Shown: piece by piece, positions 55,791-64,000 of the stretch
How the letters are laid out: every line of letters starts with the position of its first letter
Numbering within the stretch: position 1 is the first letter of the stretch
Assembly: GCA_948099385.1 (NCBI GenBank)
Contig: CANUEZ040000156.1
Coordinates: 2,108,001 to 2,172,000, forward strand
Length of the DNA: 64,000 nt
Reading direction: 5' to 3'
From: Fasciola hepatica
Taxonomy: Eukaryota > Platyhelminthes > Trematoda > Plagiorchiida > Fasciolidae
The notes under the pieces: model-generated
What the model was told of the DNA's origin: nothing
Database searches by the model: none
What the model saw: the letters and a program-made list of their open reading frames with translations, nothing else
Translations under genes and position numbers: made by a program

Positions 55791-55803
55791 TTTACTTGAG
55801 TAC

Positions 55804-56162
55804 TGTAAGTCAACTCTAGCAGATCGAGCAACACGTAGTCAATTCAAACGAATTCCAAAACCAGCATAAGACTGATTTGTAGTTTCTACGGTACTAAATT
55901 GACATTCACAAAGGGTACAAGTATATACAGACCTCAAGTGTGCGGCTAAATAGACGTCACATTAAAATCCAAAGGTACAAAGCCCTGTGGCTCAAGCACG
56001 ACGGTCAGAAACGGTTCAGGGCCAAATTCAAATGTCTCACATGGATGAACTAAAGTGAGAAAGTGCGATATATGAGCGAAAATTTTAAGATAATGTTGAA
56101 TATAATCGAATCCACGGAGCACGTAGAACATTTGTAGGAATTTTCAGTATTTGTTCTTCACA
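55804..56162 (-). repeat. BEL A2 5' LTR
   Basis: 359 bp, TGTAAGTC...TTCACA. The right flank (from 56163) is the 3' end region of LINE L11. Confidence 0.88.
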
Positions 56163-56543
56163 CATATTGAGAAACAGAAGAAATAAATGAATACGTAAGG
56201 CAGAAGTAGTTGGAAACTGTTGGATAAGCGGGATTGGAATGGGCGAGAGGAATTGCAACAGGTTTCACTGGTGAGAGAATTAAGTAAATTGTGTTGCAAA
56301 GAGGTTCGGAGAAAGCTGGTGGTCTGGCCTCGCCCAAGCCAGCCTTGAACAGCATGACTGTGTGTGAGGAGGCCATCTACACCGGAAGTTTATTCCATGA
56401 CGTAACTATCCCAAAAAAGGGAAATTTTCTAGGATACTGGGCGGTACTCTGGGCTTCTTCAGTTTTAGTCTATGCCTCATTAGGGCCGCCTTCCCGGTAA
56501 CTTCAAAGAGGCCTACAATAGTCGCTGGCATCCCTTTCAACTG

Positions 56544-57800
56544 TCAAAATGTTTCATTTCTGCCCTTTCCCGCCCGTCTACTGTCAAGGGGAAAAATCAC
56601 AGAGTTTCCAATTCTTCTGCATTCGGTAGATTCCGGAGGCCCGGGAAGGCCTTTGTTAACCTTTGCTGCACAGCTCCTAGAACCTGCCGGTCCGTGACCA
56701 AAGTGGAAGCCCAAGTCTGCACAGAGTATCGTAGGTGAGGCCGAGCAAAGGCTGTGTATATTGAGATTACTACCCGGGGATCTCTGGTACCAACGGTCGT
56801 TCGGAGTTGGCAAAGAGCCTTATCAGCCTTGCTTGCTGCTGGACCGGTGGTGTACAGGTCTCATGAATAAGCACCTCTAGATCGTTCATGGTAGAAGTTC
56901 GTGCGATCTCCTTGGGTTTAGCTGAATGCAGGTATCGCGGGGCTGGAGCACCAGGGATATCATTTTTCCACACTTGTCACTGTCAGGCTCTAGGCTCCAG
57001 GCTTCTGACCACCGTTGGAGAGTGTCCAGGTCGGATTGTGGGTCACTATCGGCTGGCTTTCTGAACATCTTAGCATAGTCTGCAAACAAGTAGCAAGGAG
57101 ACTTGAGCTCCTTCACCAGGCCCTTTGTGAAAACAAGGAACAGCACTAGTCGTAAGACAGGCCCCTGCGTAGCCCCACCGCAAGCGTCGTCAAAGGTGCA
57201 GGTTGCGGCTCCAACCCCCCAGTAAAATCTCAGGTTCCTCAGGTAGTCCGTTGACGATTCCACCACTGAGGGCACTATTTGCAAAACTGCCGACTTAGAG
57301 ACCGGAAAGAAGTGATTTACCGGGTCAAACGTCTTCTGGAAGTCCAGGTAACATGCCTCGACCGGTCCGTCTCCATTCATTCGTTCTGTCAATTAATCTA
57401 GCAAGGACAGTACGTTCGTGAGACCACTTGTCCTTGACTGACAGGAGCTGCCCTACTCCCAGTGGGTCATGGTTATGCACATGGTGAGCAGTTTCCTTCC
57501 TATTGCTGTGCTCAGTGGCGCCTTAATGAAACCGGAGGAAAACTTACAGAGTGAACATTTCAGGTCAGTTCTCTTCGTCCACTCTTGTGAATCGGGACAG
57601 CTAGTGCCATCCTCCAATCCCCTGTTATCTCCCCTCTTCGATAGGGATTGTTGAATAATGCTGCCCGGTAATGTGCCATTACTTCAGAAAGGGGCCGCAG
57701 GATAGCAACGTGAATGCCATCAGGCTCCGCGGATTTAAGCTTACTCTGGCAGTGGAGCGTTGATCCTCAAATCTGACATGGTACTTCTGGATAATGAGGG
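56544..57800 (-). pseudogene. LINE L11 reverse transcriptase
   Basis: 57800-57430: DGIHVAILRPLSEVMAHY and GDWRMALAVPIHKSGRREL in broken frames, then SLTNVLSLLD. 57392-56886: 168 open codons with motif A CYLDFQKTFDPVNHFF, motif B GGATQGPVLRLVLFLVF (norm GVPQGSVLGPLLF) and the catalytic box FADY at 57075-57086, where a GAT-to-TAT change removes the second Asp. The post-palm part includes DLDTLQRWSEAWSL and, after a frame change, DLEVLIHETCTPPVQQQARLIRLFANSERP. An enzyme with FADY would not polymerise. Confidence 0.85.
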
Positions 57801-58239
57801 TGCCCCGGCTACCGGCCTGGATCTTCGGTGAAGACCTCGAGAAAGTACTACAGCAGGGCCTCAGCTTCCTGCCCTGCTGCGACGGCGTAGTCCTTTGCTA
57901 TTGTTCGCACTTTTCTTATGGCCATCCTCATCGTCTACTCGGACTTAACATAGTCAGGATATGCCCCAGGCGACATTTTCTTGTTTATTTGCGGAGGCCA
58001 GCTCGAGCCCAATTTTCCTCCCCTCTAACATTTTACCCGCCGAATTTAGGACTCTTGATCAAGGTAGGTGTTTGTTATGGCCTTGACTTTCTTGATAGCC
58101 TTTTCAGTCCTTGAGTTTCATGCACTGGGACTAGGTCACTGCACCTCTCCACCACGGAGGACGACCTCCTCGACTCATTCTCCTAAGAGAGCAAGTTGAT
58201 TGTCTAAAAGGGTTGGCTTACTTTTTACATGGTCCCACA

Positions 58240-58960
58240 AGTCATCTACATTAAGGAATAGGCCATTTTAGCTTGGTGACTCTGCCTGAAGTTTCTTCTC
58301 CACTTTTCAGCAGGCTTTTCGTGACCCATAGCATAAACAGGCCATACTGTAACATGGGTAAATTTACCTAATGACGCAGTGATCCTTAGGTCCTGCACAT
58401 CGAACGGGTGTTCGGGTATCACGACATCCAGTAGAGCAGGCAAGTATCCATCCGTCTAGTCTGTGGGCTCGTGAACATACTGGAAAAGGGCCTTTTCGTG
58501 AAGTACACCGGTGAGGCTGTGGTCAAAGGAACACCCTTGAAACCACTTACTTCCCTGGCCTAGTTCTGGGACATTTTGGTCCACTACCGTCAAGGCAGGG
58601 CTACAAGTCTTAAAGGCTTGAAGTGAGTAGTGCTTGAAGCTTGCTCTCTCTCTCCCGAGGATGCTTAAGTGCTCCGGTAGGGGCCGATAAGAGGTACTTC
58701 TCTATCCCCAGAATCGACTGTGGCAGACACTGCTTGGATGCTGGGTGTGGCAAAATAGATAACTTGAGTTTGCCCTTGATGTTGAGTGACTAGCCGTGGT
58801 ACACCTTTTGCCCTGCCATCCTTCCAGTAGTTGGAGTGGTCCGGTGGGCACAGTGCTTCTATGTTAACTCCATCGTTTAACCTTGCCTCGCAGAGTGGAA
58901 AACTACATGCCCCGGTGGCCTCTACTTGAAATTCTTTCAACTAGTTCCATGCACAGCAAC
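58240..58960 (-). pseudogene. LINE L11 endonuclease, C-terminal half and linker
   Basis: 58940-58665 includes ARLNDGVNIEALCPPDHSNYWKDG, matching endonuclease middle sequence only loosely. 58640-58500 gives QGSKWFQGCSFDHSLTGVLHEKALFQYVHEPT. 58443-58246 gives LLDVVIPEHPFDVQDLRITASLGKFTHVTV (norm LLDLVIT...LGKSDHVxxxF), then AEKWRRNFRQSHQAKM, the start of the RT linker. The final catalytic SDH is replaced by FTH. This mirrors the L4 endonuclease, which covers the other half of the domain. Confidence 0.72.
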
Positions 58961-59589
58961 TCCACTGTAGAGTATCGATAGATAATTCTGCGCCTCTGTG
59001 CAGGTTCCCTTCCTTCAGTTTCTCCACTCAAGAGCTAAGCCCGGGTGTGGCGCTTGATTTTCGGCTCTGGATTTGCTGGTTGGATGACGGAGGGGCCGTG
59101 AAGTTGCATAAATCTGTCCACCGATGCTCCTCTTCAAGGGGTCTGGACCCAAGGCATGGTGGTTTTCTTTGAAATAATCTTCTAAGGGCTCACGTTCTGG
59201 TCACATTATTATCGGGGCTTTTGATGCTTAGTTGAACACCCGCTTTCGAATGTCCGGTTTGGACATCCCGTCCGTTGTGCCGGGCCTAAAAATCTCCGCT
59301 TACTCTCAATAACTTTATTCGGTTTTATTGGAATAAGCCTACCGGAACGTAGGCTGCTGCCAAGGAAAGAGTCCTATGGCCGGGACTCCTGAATCCCAAC
59401 AGAAAGGGGCGTGCATGGGTTTGGTTCCCCTACGGGACGAAGCTTCTACCTTCTGAGTCGTATGACCAGCTTTGTTACCGCTTGCACTGAGAAACATACA
59501 CGTCTTAAGATATCGGCCACATGCTGACGGATTTCCTGATGAATTTGGTTTGACGCCCCACAAAATGTTTCGTGGATGCCCTAACTGAC

Positions 59590-59840
59590 CACGTTCTTCT
59601 GCTCACCCAGGGCTATCTCAGCCTGTGACTCAAGCAGTGATACGGCTCTGGTGAGTGTTAGCACCTCACCCTGGAGCTCACTGACTTCGACCTGCTGGCG
59701 GGCAGCAGAAGAGGAAAGAGTTGTGATGTCACAAGATTGTTCCTTTCGGGGTACCTGAGAGGTGGAATGCCCTAGGCTTCTCTGTTCTACGATAGCGCCT
59801 TTCGGGGGCTTGTGTGCTTCGTGCCCCGACCCACTCCTTA
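59590..59840 (-). pseudogene. LINE L11 ORF1 coiled-coil remnant
   Basis: The minus strand reads HKPPKGAIVEQRSLGH...ARQQVEVSELQGEVLTLTRAVSLLESQAEIALGEQ before a stop. Leucine, valine and alanine recur at heptad-like spacing. Its place upstream of the endonuclease fits ORF1 of CR1-like elements. No RNA-binding motif is recognisable in the rest of the region (59590-58960). Confidence 0.5.
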
Positions 59841-60060
59841 AAGGTGATTGGTCCCATCCATCATCTCCACTTCCTCATCCCGAACGTGACCTATGCATGA
59901 GCTTCCGTGTTCTGCCTGAGGGCTTATTTAGGCCGCTGACATCTTTGAGCCGGTTTTGAAAAGTCGTTGCTTGTAGCAGCGGACACATACCGGGAAAATC
60001 CAATTTACCACCAGTGTTGACCACGCAGATCTAAAACACCAGGTGACAGGTTACACTATT

Positions 60061-63000
60061 CTCCGTGGAATGGTAGCTCGCAGATGTCACATCTTTTGCC
60101 GTCCTCAACTTCAAGACCACAACCCCCTCCATGGCAGAGGGACTTTTACGATACGGGTGATCCCATGTTGTCTTCTGCAGTCTGGCTGTGCAAAAGCTTA
60201 GGCTGCCAGAGCATGTTGTATTGAAATGCAAAGGAAGAGATGGACTAGAAAAGAACGTTACTAAAAGAGGAAACTTATTCCAGAGCAGTGCAAAAACGGA
60301 CTGGCTACAGAATGTAGGAAGGTGTGGTGGGATCAGAAAGGTGAAGTGCCAAAAAAATTCAATTGACATGTGTACTAGAAAACAGCTCGCCTGAATATTC
60401 GTTACTTTCAAATGCTGTTCCCTTTAGCCTCCCTGCTGAAACAGATACTGGAAGATCCAGTCTGAATATTCTTGTTTCAAGCCCCGCCAACCTAGTGAAA
60501 ATATAAATGGGAGTGATAAACAGTATTTTTATGCCTTGAGGTGGCACACGGGTATAAAGCAAGGGCTCAGATGTTCCCGGATCTTTTGATTGTCTTTTAG
60601 TTTGGATGTGATCGGTGGGCCGGAAGATAGTTCACCGAATCAAAGAGCTTTTGGAGAAAGACAGTGAGTTCAGAAGAAAAATCTTGACAGTACCGTACAC
60701 CTGCCATTCCCGGTGAGTCAGAAGGTAGATCACTTGACAGTGCGATAGGGTCCAAGATACTAGCCTTGACTGCTTTTTGCTTCTTGTGTTGTCAGTGATC
60801 TGGAAGATAGATAATATTAATGGTATGGTTCCCTACCGTGGCTTAAATGCGCGCCCGAGAGCTTGATCAGGGTGTACAACGTAACCCAATGTGATAGAAA
60901 ATCACAAATCTTGAAATGGGGATTCGACAACTTGAGCACGTGGGAATAAATACGGGCCAAGTTTAAATGGGCTATAGTGACAAAGGTTTACGCGGTAAAG
61001 GAAAGTCTGCATCGATTTCATCTCGGACAATAGTAAAGAACTGGCAGGGCATGAAATTGGTGAAAAGAACGTTGTCCTGGGATGCAGAAGATACAATATA
61101 TGCCAGAATGAGGCAGAAGTGATGAAGAAGGCCTTTTCAGGTTGTTTGAACGGAGTACACAGGGTGAACTGTGAAATGAAGCTCAAGAGAACACTTGAGA
61201 TTACTGAAAGGGTCAAGACATGGTGAAGGAGGAAAGATGATAACCAAGAATAGAGGGAACCTTCCGGTTGTGTGAGTCCTTAGTTGGTGTGGGAAGAGTG
61301 GAGTCCCAAGATATAAAGAATGAATTGCCGAGCGGAATGCCTTTCAGGAGGAAAAACTGGAAATAGAGGAGACCCCTGGACTATACCCGACTGCTCCGTT
61401 AAAATAGTAGCCATGTTATTTTATCGAGACTCCCGATACTTCCCTTCACCCGAACCCGATAAAACAGGCGAGAATGGCTTTTTTTGAGTTCGAGCTTCCT
61501 CCATGCTGAGACCATTTCGGGGGATGGGCTTTGCCGGCCCATCATAGAAACAGGTTCCGTTGCATGGTTTTTTATCATTTGAAATTAACAAGGTGTGGTT
61601 TCGACCTGATATAATATGTCATCGAATGGCCGTCATAGGTAATGTATATTGTCTTGTGATTATGGTCCTCTGTCGGCTTGAGGGATGTACTGTCAAGGCA
61701 GAGGGGTTGTTGACCATTGAGCCAAGTGAACATTGGAGGCTGGCGAGCCACTTTGGTTGAAAACGACGGTATTGGTTGCTAGCGCGGTAAGAGCTGGTGT
61801 GCGGCCTGAAGTTTGATAGGCTCGAATTAGAACACAAATGTGGGAGGAACTACCAAAATCTCTAGTCAGTCTAATACGAAGCAGCTGGAAACGTTTCATG
61901 CTTGTCGGTTAGATCGCGATCATGTTGGCCATCAGATAAAGAAGTCCAGTAAAGCCTGGGCCCACACAAGTCAGACTGTGCTTTTTAAGCGTTGAATATG
62001 AAGGATGACTTGGCCGAACCAGCCAGCACACTAAACCATGTTTTTGTTGACTTTTATCTCCAGACTTTGTGATAAATAAAACAGTATCCAGCAGGATCTG
62101 AAATAGACGAAGAGACGGGCAATCCGGAAAAAAGCTTCAGCCGGCAAAGGTGATAAACATTTTACCAGTTGACTACGTGGGTGGGAGGTGACGATAGAGG
62201 AGAACGGGCATGGTCTGCTGGAGCCCGTGGGAAGCTAGTAAGCCATCCCCGACGGTGGAACCAAAGACACAACAGGAGAACCAATAGTGCAGCCGTGAGT
62301 TATTTACTAGTCCAATGCTACTGGTTGGTGTCCCATATTTCTTGGCAGGAGGCTGCCAATGGGTTGGGCTACGATATGAAGGACGTGTTAGGTGCTAGGA
62401 CATGTAGAACCTAGCCTTTTACTAAGGTAAGAAAAGATATTTGGATAAGAATGGAAAATACGAGAAGCCTCTCTACGTTCACCTCGTGGGCTCCATCGGG
62501 GCAGGTGTTTGTTGTCCGCTACGTTGACATGCTATCCGGGTCACTGAGTCGGAAGTGAAGGCCGCGGTAGCGATTATAGATGAAAAGAGGCGACTTGGAT
62601 GTGCAAAGAAACTAAACGGCAGTTTGTATGGCTGGTCTGGGAAATGTGTGGCACTTGCAACCGCGGTGTATTTGCAGGTGTAGTGCCACTGGCTGGGGTC
62701 TGGCGTTGGTTGCTGTTAGGTAGGGTTGTAAACCTAAGCGGGGCTTCGATGCTGGAACATATAGAAATTCGCCTTTTTACAAAGGTGGGGAAAGGCAGGG
62801 GAGTATGAATGGCAATGATGGGTAGTCCCCCCATCACATCTTTTATTTTTGGGCTGCATTGAGGCGGATGTCTGTCGTGAGGTGCTTGGACATGCTGTCC
62901 GGACCAATGGGTTGAAAGTCGTGGCTCCAGTGTCGGTTTTAATCGACGTCGACATCCATGCTAGATGGGCATAGTGAGGGTGTGTTGGAGGAAACTTAGA

Positions 63001-63535
63001 GAAAGATGTGGGTAAGCATATGTGGAGAGTCCAGTAAGCTGTCACCCAAGTCAGCCTCTTGCGTAAAACCAAAAGCCTGTGGTGCAAACAAGGGCGATGT
63101 GTGGTTTCCTCTTCAGCAGGATCAAGTCTGAGCTGATGGGAAACACATTTATAAATGGAGGTTGACAATTCCCTTCATGGCCCGATGTCACCGGTGTTTG
63201 AAGATCGAGTCGAAAGCACTGGGCCTATTTACTTTCTACATTTTTGTTCATGGACTGTGAAAAAAGGTTCAGCTTCGCGGCATCCCTTCCACTATGAGTT
63301 GCGCAAAAGATTCTGTTTTGGAAAATCGTTCGGGGGTAGAGATGCTGGATTTTTGAGCAGCTTGCTCCGCGCGGTTCAGTGGAACTTGCGCGGCACCAAG
63401 GTGACCGAAATCAATCTCGCATCCAGATCATTCCTTTGCAGGCAACTTTCCCTCTCACCAAACACTGCGCTTTGAGTGTTTGATCCGTAAGGAATATTTG
63501 ATGAGACAGTGCCCCCCCAGGCAAGTCAATAACAA
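60061..63535. other. Unassigned sequence with diverged internal repeats
   Basis: About 3.5 kb without a recognised gene. The longest frame is 144 codons on the minus strand (62734-63168) with no motif. Two blocks look like diverged duplicates: 62500-62585 (tgtttgttgtccgct..gttgacatgctatccgg) and 62865-62945 (tgtctgtcgtgagg..cttggacatgctgtccgg). Another pair is agtccagtaaagcctgggcccacacaagtcagact near 61940 and agtccagtaagctgtcacccaagtcagcct near 63025. They suggest an old repeat of unknown type. Confidence 0.35.
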
Positions 63536-64000
63536 AATTATCAGATCAGTCTAGGTCAGGTCAGGTTGCTCTTGGATGACAGTAGCCGGGGCCAGTCGGA
63601 CGTCCAGAATTCTGTCGGTGGTATGCACAGAGGCCAACGCCCACTACTAAGACTTCAATTACCCCCTTCTTTTTCGTCTAGCGGAGTGTCCGTCTCCTTG
63701 AGTTTGACCAGGGGAGAGACAACTATGACCTGTGTTCCGTCGCACTAATGACCCCATGTTCTAAAACTGGACGCAAAAAAATGAAAAGCCTTGAATAACT
63801 TTCAGTTTCCCCCCAATCCCCAGTATTTTGCTTCTGTGAAGGACTCTTCCCACTTAGCATCCAGCATCCCTTCAGGAGGCTTTACCCCTTGCAAGCCGGC
63901 TACTTCTTCAGGTAATCCATTCCATATTCTCACGGCTCTATTGCTGAAGACTTTCGCTCACACGTTTTGCACACTGCGTGGCTTACACAGCCTCATGCTA
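63536..64000 (-). mobile_element. LINE fragment L12: RT C-terminus and 3' UTR, cut by the window end
   Basis: From the right edge the minus strand reads VFSNRAVRIWNGLPEEVAGLQGVKPPEGMLDAKWEESFTEAKYW, the C-terminal end of a CR1-like RT, intact over this stretch. The 3' UTR follows, with the conserved box (ccggggccagtcggacgtccagaattc.. at 63590-63620) and a tail of CTGACCTGACC-type repeats ending near 63545. The rest of the element lies beyond 64000. Confidence 0.82.

Larger units (their letters stand above)
45445..56162 (-). mobile_element. BEL/Pao element A2, carrying nested element B
   Basis: The second copy of family A has LTRs at 45445-45802 and 55804-56162. Without the B insertion and one duplicated target it would be about 4.13 kb, close to the 4097 bp of A1. 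It shares the A1 architecture, including the jump from the start of the RT region to RNase H. The coding region has more stops and frameshifts than A1, and the LTRs differ clearly more (roughly 20 or more sites), so A2 is older. No clean 5-bp target duplication is visible; catat occurs at 45434-45438 and 56163-56167, but the left one lies six bases away from the LTR. Confidence 0.9.
56163..60060 (-). mobile_element. CR1-type LINE copy L11, nearly complete but dead
   Basis: On the minus strand all LINE parts occur in order: an ORF1 coiled-coil remnant (about 59840-59590), apurinic endonuclease (about 58960-58250), RT (about 57800-56880) and C-terminal domain (to about 56300). It is about 3.9 kb and is the longest LINE here. 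Stops and frameshifts are frequent. The second catalytic Asp of the RT is Tyr (LFADYAKMF). The 3' end is next to the A2 LTR at 56163, so A2 may have cut off its last bases. Confidence 0.82.

Noticed and set aside
62734..63168. 144-codon minus-strand frame as a host gene
   Set aside because: No recognisable domain, His/Thr/Pro-rich mixed composition and overlap with diverged repeats.

Overview
This window looks like a stretch of a large, repeat-saturated animal genome. I found no bacterial-style operons, no rRNA, no CRISPR array and no host gene that I can recognise. Almost everything with coding signal is a transposable element, mostly decayed. The mix is BEL/Pao LTR retrotransposons, CR1/Jockey-type LINEs with an apurinic endonuclease and a reverse transcriptase (RT), one Penelope-like GIY-YIG fragment, and an (ATT)n-tailed non-coding repeat family. 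This points to an invertebrate. A flatworm, for instance a diphyllobothriid tapeworm or a fluke, is my best guess; it is an inference from element content only.

Layout. 1-262 is the end of a BEL LTR. 1801-4306 (minus) and 4307-6581 (plus) are two LINEs of different families meeting end to end. 8085-9150 is a copy of the (ATT)n-tailed repeat, here called R1. A LINE of the second family occupies 9155-16165 but is split twice: by a BEL element (A1, 9760-13856, perfect 5-bp target duplication) and by a Penelope-like fragment (about 13938-14900). 16166-20540 is pyrimidine-rich sequence with two R1 copies. 20545-27120 is a cluster of four LINE fragments. 27121-32344 has nothing I can name apart from a weak tRNA-like sequence. 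33389-40304 is a full-length BEL element (C) with 714-bp LTRs. 41081-44710 is LINE fragments around a long R1 copy. 45445-56162 is a second copy of BEL family A (A2), into whose gag a complete BEL element of a sister family (B, 48784-55361) has inserted. 56163-60060 is a nearly complete but dead LINE. 60061-63535 is unassigned, and the window ends in another LINE 3' end.

How the parts relate. B and C keep the full gag, protease, RT, RNase H, integrase order, interrupted by stops and frameshifts. Family A keeps gag, protease and a scrap of RNase H, but lacks the RT core and integrase. Both A copies share that structure, so A probably moved as a non-autonomous element that used enzymes of a relative such as B. 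All three BEL families share LTR ends (TGTAA...TTACA) and a nearly identical 19-20-bp sequence just before the 3' LTR. LTR differences (B 2/374, C 5/714, A1 8/359, A2 clearly more, all counted by eye) agree with the nesting order. The most interesting items are the non-autonomous family A, the shared 3' motif, the R1 family, and the contrast between near-identical LTRs and badly broken reading frames.
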